Below are positions 1 to 7,046 of a stretch of DNA of 20,561 nt, in pieces; the first letter of the stretch is position 1; each line of letters opens with the position of its first letter. This DNA comes from a virus: positions 1 to 20,561 of IMG/VR virus record IMGVR_UViG_3300034190_000625, one strand, 5' to 3'. The translations under genes were made by a program, and so were the position numbers. The notes under the pieces are model-generated. The model was not told the origin of the DNA. It did not search any database and saw only the letters and a program-made list of their open reading frames with translations.

Positions 1-101
1 GTTGAAATCCAATCAGTAGGATCGTTAAATCCAGCACTCATGCCTGAGATACTTTTAGTCAAGTCCTTGCGGAACTTACTAACATCAAATGATTTAGCCA
101 T
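1..101 (-). CDS. uvsX: UvsX RecA-like recombinase, N-terminal fragment (cut by window edge)
   Basis: The gene starts at ATG 99-101 and runs off the left edge of the window, leaving about 33 codons. A good ribosome site (AGGAG, 5 nt spacing) precedes the ATG. The visible N-terminus begins MAKSFDVSKFRKDL and contains GFNDPTDWIS, which I recognise as the conserved start of UvsX in marine T4-like phages, just ahead of the Walker A region (outside the window). In T4, UvsX is the strand-exchange protein for recombination-dependent replication and works with gp32 and UvsY. It lies directly downstream of gp32, its functional partner, but behind a terminator, so it may depend on read-through or on a promoter I do not see. 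The identification rests on a short peptide recalled from the family, so the ATP-binding core remains unseen. Confidence 0.72.
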   Translation of the reverse strand, partial: MAKSFDVSKFRKDLTKSISGMSAGFNDPTDWIS

Positions 102-120
102 GTTTTCTCCTAAAAAGCTG

Positions 121-159
121 TAATAAAAAAGGGCTGCTATTTAATACAGCAACCCTTTT
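121..159 (-). terminator. Rho-independent terminator after gp32
   Basis: On the minus strand GGGTTGCT pairs with AGCAGCCC (8 bp with one G-U) around a short AT loop, followed by a run of six T. It sits 10 nt beyond the gp32 stop codon and ends the strong gp32 transcript before uvsX. A-rich sequence on the other side could make it partly bidirectional. Confidence 0.85.
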
Positions 160-168
160 CAGTTGCTA

Positions 169-1206
169 TTAACCTTGCTGACGTGCGCGGATCATTGCAA
201 GAATGTCACTTGCGCCGCCACCTGCTGCTGGCGCTGCTTCTTGCGGAGTAGTATCAAATGGTACTGACTCTTCAGCTACTGGTGCTGCTTGTGGAGCAGG
301 TGTTGCTGCTACTGGTGCTGCTGGTGCTACTGGTGCTGCTTGTGGAGCAGGAGCACTTTGACTTGTAGCAGTTGCCTGTGGGCTTGCTGCCTTAGTCGGG
401 TCACCTGTACGTGCTTGCATACCTGCTGGTCGGAAGTACTGTGACCAACGATCTGGATCGTATGCTTCACCATCTACTGATGCTTCAAACATCTCGTGCA
501 ACACTTTAACTTCAACTTCAGTAGGCTTCTTAGGAAGGAAGTCTGACATATTAAACAATCCGTGTGTATTGATTGCATTCATTTCTGCATCACTAAGTGG
601 ACGTTCACGACGTGCCCAGTTCGATGTACCATAGTCTGCATATCCGCCTTTAGATGTTTTGTTAAGACGGAAGTCTACACCAGCAGTATAATCTGTTGGC
701 AATTCTTCCATATCTGGGTCAAGCAAAGACTGCTTAATAATCTGGAAGATTTGTGGACCAATAATAAATCTACGAATTGGGTTTTCTGGTGTTGTATCTT
801 CTGACAACGGGTTGTCAGTTACAAACCCTTGCATGATATACGAACGCTTTTTCCAGTACTTACGACCCATATCTTCTAGTGAAGGGTCTTTGAACCAACC
901 GCGTACTTCTGCAAGAATCGGACATGACTCTCCGTACATCTCCATACAAGGAACTTGTACTTGTACTGGACGTGAATCAGTTTGACCTTTAACACCTGCG
1001 AAAGGTAGTTTAATCATCAATCGTTCTGCCCAGAAAAAGTCATTGGATGTGTTACCATCTGGAAGGAAACGTAGAATTGCACTCTCGCCTTCTTTGATAT
1101 TCCAAAATGGGTAAATTGCGTTATCGCCACCGCCTGATGTACGATTGCCGTTTGAGCCAGCTTCTTGTTCTTTGAGCTTTGCTCGGATTTCTGCTAATGA
1201 TGCCAT
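169..1206 (-). CDS. 32: gp32-like single-stranded DNA-binding protein
   Basis: This 345-residue protein matches the T4 gp32 family: a basic N-terminal segment (SLAEIRAKLKEQ) for cooperativity, then an OB-type core with ILRFLPDG (44-51), CMEMYGESCPIL (87-98) and WFKDPSLEDMGRKYW (104-118). It coats ssDNA during replication, recombination and repair. T4 gp32 binds zinc through one His and three Cys. Here only C87 and C95 remain, and the last Cys of the CPxC pair is Leu, so zinc binding is doubtful. Residues about 274-327 form an Ala/Pro/Gln/Val linker partly encoded by a 25-bp direct repeat. The tail DILAMIRARQQG is not strongly acidic, unlike that of T4. The ATG at 1206 has a strong AGGAGG site about 8 nt upstream. 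Its own consensus sigma70 promoter and downstream terminator suggest a monocistronic, strongly expressed early or middle gene. Confidence 0.93.
   Translation of the reverse strand: MASLAEIRAKLKEQEAGSNGNRTSGGGDNAIYPFWNIKEGESAILRFLPDGNTSNDFFWAERLMIKLPFAGVKGQTDSRPVQVQVPCMEMYGESCPILAEVRGWFKDPSLEDMGRKYWKKRSYIMQGFVTDNPLSEDTTPENPIRRFIIGPQIFQIIKQSLLDPDMEELPTDYTAGVDFRLNKTSKGGYADYGTSNWARRERPLSDAEMNAINTHGLFNMSDFLPKKPTEVEVKVLHEMFEASVDGEAYDPDRWSQYFRPAGMQARTGDPTKAASPQATATSQSAPAPQAAPVAPAAPVAATPAPQAAPVAEESVPFDTTPQEAAPAAGGGASDILAMIRARQQG
276..351. repeat. 25-bp direct repeat in the gp32 linker
   Basis: Positions 276-300 and 327-351 are identical, with start points 51 bp (17 codons) apart. They encode the repeated peptide PAPQAAPVA in the flexible linker of the ssDNA-binding protein. 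The length of the linker could vary by slippage between the copies. Confidence 0.85.
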
Positions 1207-1286
1207 AGTTAATGCCTCCTATAAATGCCTATGTGCTGCGTAGCTACATTGCTACTAAGTGCCTATTTGTTTGTAGCACAGTTATT

Positions 1287-1315
1287 ATTATATACTGGTC
1301 TACAACGATTGTCAA
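1287..1315 (-). promoter_or_regulatory. Consensus sigma70-type promoter for gp32
   Basis: On the minus strand, TTGACA (1310-1315) and TATAAT (1287-1292) are separated by exactly 17 bp. Both hexamers match the bacterial consensus perfectly. Transcription would start near 1280, giving a leader of about 75 nt before the gp32 ATG. This is the host-RNA-polymerase type expected for an early or middle gene and differs from the boxes at structural genes here. The rest of the 155-bp gap (1207-1361) shows only AT-rich sequence. Confidence 0.85.
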
Positions 1316-1353
1316 GTCTTTTTTAAAGAAAAAGAAATAAAACTTATAGTACG

Positions 1354-1376
1354 CTAGCCAATTACAAACCGGCTAG
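1354..1376 (-). terminator. Weak hairpin at the 3' end of the LysM gene
   Basis: CTAGCC (1371-1376 on the minus strand) pairs with GGCTAG (1354-1359), with two possible extra G-U pairs, and spans the stop codon at 1362-1364. A T-rich but interrupted stretch follows about 10 nt later, so it is at best a weak terminator or a 3'-end stabilising hairpin. Confidence 0.35.
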
Positions 1377-3236
1377 TGCTCTAATTCTATCAAACTCTTC
1401 AGTACTGTCGTCTGCAACATATTCTTCGCATGTTTGACGTACACGCTCAATAAACTGTTTTGCAGGGCCTACATACTTGTCACCGTAGTCCTTTTCAACG
1501 CTAGTTAGTACTGCTGTTTCACCTTTTGGAAACTCACCTGTTTCGCGATCAAAGTAGCTTAGGATGAACTCACCTAATGGAGTCTTTTGCTCTTTTGCTT
1601 CTTCTTTGTCTAGTGACATCGATCCGTCTTTGCCTACAGTAACTTCAGTTTCTTTTGGTTCTGAAGAACTTGTCATGTCGCCAAAATCTAACTTGGCTAG
1701 CAACTGTGGGTTTTTAGCTTTGATATATTTGTGTACTAATGGACGTACACACATATCTGAATCTTTTGCTCCAACTTTTTTAAACATATCAGTTAGCATC
1801 GGATCGTCAATAAGTCCGCTTAGACTTTCGATTGCATTCATGCCATCTATGCCTGCTGGAAAATGATCTCCTACTAGTGATTGTAATTTTTTAATTGCTT
1901 GGGCTTGCTCGCCTTCGTCACTACTAAACACTGAGTTACTTTCAATAACATCGTACTTCTTTGTTACTGCGCCAATTGATGATTCTAATTCTGCTTCGTA
2001 TGCTTTAAATCCACCTGGTGGTAATCCTCTAGTTGCACCGTCAGGTCCTGACCCCATAAAGTATGGCATCTTAATAACCATTCCAGGCTGAATCATTGCT
2101 GGATCTGTAATATCAGGATTTTCGTCCATTATTGCTTCAATTGCATCTTTTGGACCATATCCTTGAAAGTTAGCATTTTTAAATCTCTTGTATATACTAA
2201 AAATAGTGTCGCCTTTTTGAACTTTATATGACTCCGCCGGCTGTTCGCCTTCAGTTTGAAAATCTTCTGGATTAATATCTTGTGTTTCACTAACAAGATT
2301 GTAGATATAAGGAAATACATCTTGTAATTCTTCTTGGAATGATTTGATAGTAAGTGCTTCAACCCAGCTTGCTTTTACTTCTTCTGGAACTTCTGATAGT
2401 TCGCGAGTTTCAAAATTCTCTACTACATCTTTGTAATATGATTCGCGCTGCAATTGCATTACTTCTTTTTTAATTTTTTCTATACGCTCGTTAACACGAT
2501 CAGAAACAGGACCCATTGCTTCTGCCATAACACCCGAACGTCCCATATAAGTTTTAAACTTACGTAGCTTGCCTAGCTCTTGGCTCATTTCAATTACATG
2601 TGTACCAAATGAATCATGTGGCTTACCACCATTTGCAATATGACGACCTAATGCTCTTGCACCATTCAAATGCTTAACAGGATATTTAAAGCGTTCGCCT
2701 TCGGCAGTTTCAATAAAGATGCTTTCAATATGCATCGAACGTCCGCCTGCGATTTCTGTATTAATAGGTTTACTATGTGTAACCATTAACTTTGCGCCAC
2801 CTAAATCTTGATAGCTTTTACGGGCAGAGCCGTATAATTTTGATTCACTCATTTGGGTCTCTCCGGAGTTTTGTGCTAGAAACTGATAATCTCTTTTATC
2901 TAAATTAGACTTTGTGATATCTCTCGGTTCAAAATTAAGTCTACGTTTCTTACTAAATGTTCTAAGTTCTTTAAGGAAGCTATACCAATCTTGTTTTACT
3001 TCATCGGATTCTTCACTTACAAATTCTGTGCTATAATAAACTACAAGTCCAGTTTCAGTTAAACTTATGCTAACTTGTCCTAGGGCTTCTGTTTGTGATT
3101 TATATTCAAAATCAATAAAACGAGCCAACTGAGGATCACTAGTCACTTTTCCGTCTTCGTCGCCCATAGTTACACTTTGGTAACGGCTACGTATTTTATT
3201 AAATAGGTCTTCTGCTATTAAGTTTAAGTTTATCAT
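1362..3236 (-). CDS. LysM-domain protein of unknown function (putative virion protein)
   Basis: I choose the ATG at 3236 (624 residues, MINLNLIAEDLF). The frame stays open to an ATG at 3296, but that would overlap gp17 by about 50 bp and lie upstream of the late-type box. Residues about 336-393 form a LysM module (YKVQKGDTIFSIYKRF ... IQPGMVIKMPY) with an enlarged middle; LysM binds peptidoglycan or other GlcNAc polymers. The N-terminal 300 residues are charged and mostly helical, with a central block rich in conserved-looking residues (MHIESIFIETAEGERFKYP). The C-terminal 70 residues (TPLGEFILSYFDRETGEFP, then an ETAVLTSVEKDYG segment) look like a separate domain. I recall similar long proteins from uncultured marine myoviruses but no assigned function. 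No signal peptide, membrane segment or lytic catalytic motif is evident, so a virion component or cell-wall-binding role is inference only. It directly follows gp17. Confidence 0.75.
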   Translation of the reverse strand: MINLNLIAEDLFNKIRSRYQSVTMGDEDGKVTSDPQLARFIDFEYKSQTEALGQVSISLTETGLVVYYSTEFVSEESDEVKQDWYSFLKELRTFSKKRRLNFEPRDITKSNLDKRDYQFLAQNSGETQMSESKLYGSARKSYQDLGGAKLMVTHSKPINTEIAGGRSMHIESIFIETAEGERFKYPVKHLNGARALGRHIANGGKPHDSFGTHVIEMSQELGKLRKFKTYMGRSGVMAEAMGPVSDRVNERIEKIKKEVMQLQRESYYKDVVENFETRELSEVPEEVKASWVEALTIKSFQEELQDVFPYIYNLVSETQDINPEDFQTEGEQPAESYKVQKGDTIFSIYKRFKNANFQGYGPKDAIEAIMDENPDITDPAMIQPGMVIKMPYFMGSGPDGATRGLPPGGFKAYEAELESSIGAVTKKYDVIESNSVFSSDEGEQAQAIKKLQSLVGDHFPAGIDGMNAIESLSGLIDDPMLTDMFKKVGAKDSDMCVRPLVHKYIKAKNPQLLAKLDFGDMTSSSEPKETEVTVGKDGSMSLDKEEAKEQKTPLGEFILSYFDRETGEFPKGETAVLTSVEKDYGDKYVGPAKQFIERVRQTCEEYVADDSTEEFDRIRALAGL

Positions 3237-3243
3237 AGTAAAG

Positions 3244-3251
3244 TATTTATC
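3244..3251 (-). promoter_or_regulatory. T4-late-type promoter box GATAAATA, LysM gene
   Basis: GATAAATA on the minus strand resembles the T4 late box TATAAATA. The TAA within it is the stop codon of gp17. If it occupies -13 to -6 as in T4, +1 falls at 3238, only 2 nt before the ATG at 3236, giving an almost leaderless message. No good Shine-Dalgarno site precedes that ATG. Confidence 0.6.
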
Positions 3252-4830
3252 CAAAACTGCTACTGATGAAGATCGGCATTGGTGCTTCGTAATCATCGTC
3301 TTGCTCTGCTTGTGTGAAAGTATTATATATTCTAGGATCCCAGTCTTTTAATACTGCCATCATTCTTAGTGCTAATAGTGTAGCACTTATCAAGTCGTCT
3401 GTCATTCCTGACTTTGCTTGGAAACTACTGCCTGTGGCAATGTATCCTTTTAGTTCTGACAGTAGAGGTTTAGACTTGATTGTCATCTTGCCCCCTTCTA
3501 CCATTGTTTTTAATCTGCTACACGCTGTAATCTTAGTGCCGTGTGTAGTGTTAAATCCTTTGCGGAACTTTCTTACATGGCCTTTGCGCATTGGCTCACT
3601 TACAAACAGCCCTGGAATATTTTCTTCACCGAAGTCGTTGATAACAATCAAACATGCTTCTCCGATACCGTTGTTTTCAACACTCCAATATATGTTATTA
3701 GCATTACCAGTTTCTTGTGCAATGTACTTACAAATATCTGCAAGTACACGTATTTGCCCTGGTATTGCAGTTTGATTGTGTTGCCACTCTGCTACTTGTA
3801 TATAAGTAGGCAATTCAAACACTTGTATAGCTGCGTTGTCTCCACCTGTACCCATACTAGGATCAAGTGCTACTGCATATGTGTATTGACTTGTAGGCTT
3901 CTTATACCAACGTGTTTGCCCCATATTAAGTACAGGAGCCGCGCCTTCTAATCCAGCAAGTGTAAGACTGTTAATAAGTGTTTCATCAAATACTAGGAAT
4001 TCGCAACCGTATTCACGACGGAACTTCTCTTCGCCAATACGACCAATTTCATCTTGCTTCCATTTTTCATCACGGTCTGGGTGTTCGTTCCAGTGTGCAA
4101 TAAAGCTATGAAATCCGTTAGTGCCTAGCTCTTGTTCATTACCATGTTCATCAAATTTGTTCTCTGCTTGTTTCCAAATAGTTGCAAAGGTATCTTCATC
4201 TGAGTTTGGTGTGCTTGTAATAATAGCTCTACCACCTGTTGCTAGTGTAGGTGATATTGATGTCCAAAACTCTTCAGCAATGTTTGGTTGCACAAATGCA
4301 AACTCGTCACAGTATAGTAACGAGATTGACATACCCCGTCCTGTGTTGCCTGTTGTTGTTTGCGACACAATACGTGAGCCGTTTTCAAATTCAATGCTGC
4401 CCTTGTTATACGATGTAACACCTGCTCTAATATGGTCTGGACAAGTTTCGTATACATAACGTATGCGTGACATAATTTCTTGCGCACCTGTGTATTTGTG
4501 TGCAGCAATAAGGCACGTTTGATCCGGAGTAAACATTGCGTACCAAGCTAGGTAAATTGCTGCACACGTTGTTTTTCCTGTTTGCCTAGGCATCATGTTA
4601 ATATTAAAGCGATAGCTGTGATAGCTGTGCATTAATCGTAACTGATATTCATACGGATCAAATAATAGTTTGCCCTTTGTAGGATGCTGAATAAATGCAA
4701 ACTTACGTGCAAAGTATAGATAGCCCGTGTCGGGGTCCATGCAGGCAAGTAAGTCTGCAACTTGTTCTTCTGTATATGTTTCTTTTCTATTCGCCTTCTT
4801 AATTAAGACGCCGTCTAATGATGCTGCCAT
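3247..4830 (-). CDS. 17: Terminase large subunit gp17 (packaging ATPase/nuclease)
   Basis: This 527-residue protein is the packaging motor. The N-terminal ATPase has Walker A PRQTGKTT (81-88), Walker B LLYCDEF (171-177, D175/E176) and the STPN coupling motif (206-209). The C-terminal RNase-H-fold nuclease has candidate metal ligands D323 (ALDPS), E385 (VENNG) and D478/D479 (MTDDL), the same order as the three acidic residues of T4 gp17. It cuts the concatemer and pumps DNA through the portal. It is shorter than T4 gp17 (610 residues), mainly at the termini. It is separated from the gp16 gene by two unknown genes. It is expressed as its own unit behind a terminator and a late-type box, and its TAA stop lies inside the box of the next gene. 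All key residues are present, so it looks functional. Confidence 0.96.
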   Translation of the reverse strand: MAASLDGVLIKKANRKETYTEEQVADLLACMDPDTGYLYFARKFAFIQHPTKGKLLFDPYEYQLRLMHSYHSYRFNINMMPRQTGKTTCAAIYLAWYAMFTPDQTCLIAAHKYTGAQEIMSRIRYVYETCPDHIRAGVTSYNKGSIEFENGSRIVSQTTTGNTGRGMSISLLYCDEFAFVQPNIAEEFWTSISPTLATGGRAIITSTPNSDEDTFATIWKQAENKFDEHGNEQELGTNGFHSFIAHWNEHPDRDEKWKQDEIGRIGEEKFRREYGCEFLVFDETLINSLTLAGLEGAAPVLNMGQTRWYKKPTSQYTYAVALDPSMGTGGDNAAIQVFELPTYIQVAEWQHNQTAIPGQIRVLADICKYIAQETGNANNIYWSVENNGIGEACLIVINDFGEENIPGLFVSEPMRKGHVRKFRKGFNTTHGTKITACSRLKTMVEGGKMTIKSKPLLSELKGYIATGSSFQAKSGMTDDLISATLLALRMMAVLKDWDPRIYNTFTQAEQDDDYEAPMPIFISSSFG

Positions 4831-4835
4831 AATGT

Positions 4836-4843
4836 TATTTACT
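4836..4843 (-). promoter_or_regulatory. Late-type box variant AGTAAATA before gp17
   Basis: AGTAAATA lies between the terminator and the gp17 ATG. By T4 geometry +1 falls exactly on the A of the ATG at 4830, predicting a leaderless mRNA. No Shine-Dalgarno site is visible. GTAAATA also occurs inside coding sequence elsewhere in the window (near 14955), so this site is less certain than the GATAAATA sites. Confidence 0.45.
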
Positions 4844-4844
4844 C

Positions 4845-4872
4845 AAAAAAATAGCACCCGAAGGTGCTATTT
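4845..4872 (-). terminator. Rho-independent terminator with TTCG loop
   Basis: On the minus strand AAATAGCACC pairs perfectly with GGTGCTATTT around a TTCG tetraloop and runs into a continuous T tract. This is a textbook intrinsic terminator and closes the operon that ends with the 217-residue acidic protein, leaving gp17 to its own promoter. Confidence 0.93.
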
Positions 4873-4879
4873 GGCCGTT

Positions 4880-4897
4880 CGTCCAATCGGTAGGACG
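4880..4897. other. Small hairpin resembling a tRNA D-arm
   Basis: CGTCC (4880-4884) and GGACG (4893-4897) form a 5-bp stem around an 8-base loop AATCGGTA. On the plus strand GTCCAATCGGTAGGAC looks like a tRNA D-arm, and TTCTTAATC just after it resembles a Lys(CUU) anticodon loop. The anticodon 5' stem, T-arm and acceptor are missing, so it is not a tRNA. It lies between a stop codon and the terminator and may only be part of a 3'-end structure. Confidence 0.4.
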
Positions 4898-4900
4898 TTC

Positions 4901-5554
4901 TTAATCTTTTTGGAACTGTGGAGGTACTTTGCCTTTTTTAGGCTTGCTACCTTCTTCTGCATCATCGGCAGCATCTGCCATTGGCTCTTCTTTGTCGCCG
5001 TCGCCATCAATGTCTGCAAAGTCTGGCTTGTCGCCTTTCTTTTCAGCAAGTGCTGCCATTAGCTGCTCTGCAATAGATTTAATTTCTTCTGCCATTGGAT
5101 TATCTGCGCCATTTGTAGGTGCATAGGACTTCTTAGTTTTATGCAGATCATCACCTGATGCTAGTAAGTCGTCTGTACTGTGATATTCTTCTTCAGGCTC
5201 ATTAGCATAGTCTTCTTCGACATCGCCTGACTCAATACTGTCAAGTGACATCATTCTGCGTTTCATCATTTCACGATCATCGTGCTCTGGTGCAGGTAGT
5301 GCTAGTGCTTCTGGCTCACCGCCGCATGGACTAGGCATTTCGTCGCCGTCTGGCTCCATGTGTGGAAGCTCACTAGTAGTACCATCATTATGCACCATGC
5401 CGCCTAATTGCATTACACGCATTAGTTCGCCAATTTCTGCTGCTGTTTCTGCATTAGCATTAATGCTTAAACTTGCTTCTGTGATAATGGAAGTACTTTT
5501 TGTATTTCCTTCAATTCGATCCATATGTTGAATCATGTCTTTAATAGTAGTCAT
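4901..5554 (-). CDS. Acidic low-complexity protein with Ca-loop-like motif, unknown (possible capsid assembly role)
   Basis: This 217-residue protein is strongly acidic and rich in Asp, Glu, Met and Ala, with no recognised globular domain. The N-terminal 50 residues look helical. SIITEASLS (22-30) contains an I-x-E sequence of the kind cut by the T4 prohead protease gp21. Residues 120-150 are disordered-looking, and 175-195 carry PDFADIDGDGDKEEP, an EF-hand/dockerin-like Asp-rich loop whose 12th position is Met instead of the usual Glu. The tail KPKKGKVPPQFQKD is basic. It starts at 5554 in a TAATG overlap with the upstream gene, preceded by GGAGG, so it is translationally coupled. Its place between gp16 and gp17 suggests head assembly or packaging, for example a core/scaffold or internal protein, but this is inferred from context and composition only. 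Confidence 0.75.
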   Translation of the reverse strand: MTTIKDMIQHMDRIEGNTKSTSIITEASLSINANAETAAEIGELMRVMQLGGMVHNDGTTSELPHMEPDGDEMPSPCGGEPEALALPAPEHDDREMMKRRMMSLDSIESGDVEEDYANEPEEEYHSTDDLLASGDDLHKTKKSYAPTNGADNPMAEEIKSIAEQLMAALAEKKGDKPDFADIDGDGDKEEPMADAADDAEEGSKPKKGKVPPQFQKD

Positions 5555-6072
5555 TATTCTGCCTCCGGTGCTTTTTGCACACTGTCAATTGGATCGTGCT
5601 TGTTTTCTTTACGTGCTACTTCAAGTTCTTTAAGTAGATCCATTACTTGGTTATTAGGTGCCATTTTTTGATTTTCTGTTTCAACTGCATAGTCAGTATT
5701 AAGTACTGATTCGTACTCTTTATCTTCTTTAGTTTCCTGATAATCTTCTTGTGGCTCGTTTGGGTTACGTACAATAAGGTGAGAGTAAGGAATTTTACAA
5801 GTGTCTCTAAGATATTCTTGAAGTTGATGTGATGTAGTCGGGTATTCTAATTCAACGTTCCAACTGTGTACTTCGCAGTTTTTTAATTGCGGAAAGTCTA
5901 ATGGACGCTCAACAATAGGTGTTGTTTTGCCACTGGACATGTTTAGTACATTAAATTTCTTTAATGCAGTTTCTAAACGATCTTCACATGCTTCTGGAAG
6001 ATCTCCTGCTACTCTAATTCTAAATTCATAAGTCTTTTTTGACTCTGTAAGAAAATCTGTAAATTTTTTCAT
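5554..6072 (-). CDS. Conserved-looking hypothetical protein, 172 aa, packaging region
   Basis: I use the ATG at 6072 (MKKFTDFLTESKK). The frame extends five codons further to a TTG, which I consider less likely. No known domain is recognised. The first 115 residues look like a compact alpha/beta domain (FRIRVAGDLPEACEDRLETAL, then HSWNVELEYPTTSHQLQEYL). The last 55 are charged and probably disordered. The N-terminal FLTES carries an L-x-E sequence like those processed by gp21-type prohead proteases, so a head-assembly role is possible, but such short motifs are common by chance. A GATAAATA box at 6098-6105 gives a predicted leader of about 20 nt. The stop overlaps the next ATG by 1 nt. Confidence 0.75.
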   Translation of the reverse strand: MKKFTDFLTESKKTYEFRIRVAGDLPEACEDRLETALKKFNVLNMSSGKTTPIVERPLDFPQLKNCEVHSWNVELEYPTTSHQLQEYLRDTCKIPYSHLIVRNPNEPQEDYQETKEDKEYESVLNTDYAVETENQKMAPNNQVMDLLKELEVARKENKHDPIDSVQKAPEAE

Positions 6073-6096
6073 TGTATTCGTTCCCAAACTATAATA

Positions 6097-6579
6097 CTAT
6101 TTATCAATGTTGCGTAGTTTATCAAGTAAACTATTGCGATCTGTAATTACTTTACCTTCACCAACAAATGTATCATCATCATCGGAATTGTTATCCTGAT
6201 CCATTTTTTGTTTTTTAAGCTGTAGTTCTATCATTTTAAGTTTTTTATCTAACTTAGCAGTCTTGGCATCTAAGCTAGTTTTAAGCAAGCCGCCTGCTAC
6301 TTCAAATATTCTGCCACTGTATCTGCTTTCAACATTCATACCTAAGTCCATTAAGTCTTCGTATGTTTGCATTGCTTTATCAGCAATTGTATCTAATTCT
6401 GTATCTGCTTTAGTTCCAAGGCCTGATACCTTAGGCAATGCAGCAGCAATTTTATCAAACTCTGCCATTGCATCAAATGTTTCTTCGACATCAGATTTAA
6501 CTACTGGAGTTGAAGGAACTTCGGTAGTAATATCTTTATTCTCAGGTAAATTTAATAATTCTTCTAATTTTTTTGTCAT
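6097..6579 (-). CDS. 16: Terminase small subunit, gp16-like
   Basis: The 160-residue product has the layout of T4-type small terminases: a variable N-terminus, a central helical segment (FDAMAEFDKIAAALP; ADKAMQTYEDLMDLGMNV), the motif SGRIFEVAGGLLKTSLDAKTA followed by a helix KLDKKLKMIELQLKKQK that is probably coiled-coil, and a short acidic tail (DDDDT). In T4, gp16 forms rings that regulate the gp17 ATPase and select the DNA to be packaged. The T4 protein is 164 residues, so the length fits. A GATAAATA box and an AAGG close to the ATG (only about 2 nt) precede it; it follows gp4. Its own stop TAG is next to the GATAAATA box of the downstream gene. The assignment rests on architecture and the helical core rather than on a catalytic motif. 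Confidence 0.78.
   Translation of the reverse strand: MTKKLEELLNLPENKDITTEVPSTPVVKSDVEETFDAMAEFDKIAAALPKVSGLGTKADTELDTIADKAMQTYEDLMDLGMNVESRYSGRIFEVAGGLLKTSLDAKTAKLDKKLKMIELQLKKQKMDQDNNSDDDDTFVGEGKVITDRNSLLDKLRNIDK
6098..6105 (-). promoter_or_regulatory. T4-late-type box GATAAATA, 172-aa gene
   Basis: GATAAATA on the minus strand overlaps the last codons of gp16 (Asp-Lys-stop is read from GATAAATAG). T4 geometry puts +1 at 6092 and a leader of about 20 nt before the ATG at 6072. Confidence 0.62.
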
Positions 6580-6605
6580 GACCTTTTACCATTATATGCT
6601 ACTAT

Positions 6606-6613
6606 TATTTATC
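6606..6613 (-). promoter_or_regulatory. T4-late-type box GATAAATA, gp16
   Basis: The box includes the TAA stop codon of gp4. Predicted +1 is at 6600, leaving a 21-nt leader before the gp16 ATG at 6579. Confidence 0.65.
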
Positions 6614-7046
6614 TTCTTTTGCCGTTATGGAAAATATCATTCTCTGTTATTACACGAAAGTAAATGCTTTTTTGTTTGCACCAAGCTCTAGCAGCTTCCC
6701 ACTTTGCCATATTAACAATGTAGTGTGCTTGATTTGCTTTTGATTTTCCTAGCTTACTTCTGTCAGCTTGGTTTTCAGGTTTAACTTCAATTAGTTCAAC
6801 TCTATTCTTGCCAGTCTTATCTGTATACACAATAAAAAAATCAGGCACATATACTGTATACTTGCCTGTTAGAGGATTGCGATAGGGTATTTTTATTGCT
6901 TCACTTGCCCATTGCGATACGTTAGTGTTTTCATCACAAAACTTCATCATTGCCCATTCCCAACTACTGCGATAAGTTGGAGTTCTGTTACCTGCGTATT
7001 TTTCAGGATTTTTGAGCTCGAACTTTCCTTGGGCAAATCTAGGCAT
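6609..7046 (-). CDS. 4: Head completion protein gp4-like (TnsA/RecB-like nuclease fold)
   Basis: The 145-residue protein is close in layout to T4 gp4 (150 residues): FELKNPEKYAGNRTPTYRSSWEW (9-31), then VPDFFIVY (67-74) and ELIEVKPENQ (84-93), then NMAKWEAARAWCKQ (112-125). E30, D69 and the E87-x-K89 pair form a PD-(D/E)xK-type nuclease signature. In T4, gp4 (also called gp50 or gp65) acts after packaging to finish the head so that the tail can join; whether it cuts DNA in the virion is unclear. It starts in a TAATG overlap with the upstream gene and lacks a clear ribosome site, so it is coupled. All predicted catalytic residues are kept. Confidence 0.92.
   Translation of the reverse strand: MPRFAQGKFELKNPEKYAGNRTPTYRSSWEWAMMKFCDENTNVSQWASEAIKIPYRNPLTGKYTVYVPDFFIVYTDKTGKNRVELIEVKPENQADRSKLGKSKANQAHYIVNMAKWEAARAWCKQKSIYFRVITENDIFHNGKRR

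Noticed and set aside
3237-3296. Longer N-terminus for the LysM gene starting at 3296
   Set aside because: It would overlap gp17 by about 50 bp, lies upstream of the late box and has no ribosome site; the extra 20 residues look like shadow coding of gp17.
3314-3951. Open frames on the plus strand opposite gp17
   Set aside because: They are shadows of a clearly conserved gene, with Cys/Leu/Ile-rich translations and no recognisable motif.
4873-4910. A functional tRNA gene
   Set aside because: Only D-arm-like and anticodon-loop-like pieces exist; T-arm, acceptor stem and the 5' anticodon stem are missing.
6073-6087. TTG start five codons upstream of the 172-aa gene
   Set aside because: The ATG at 6072 gives a typical MKKF start and fits the late-box spacing; nothing supports the TTG.
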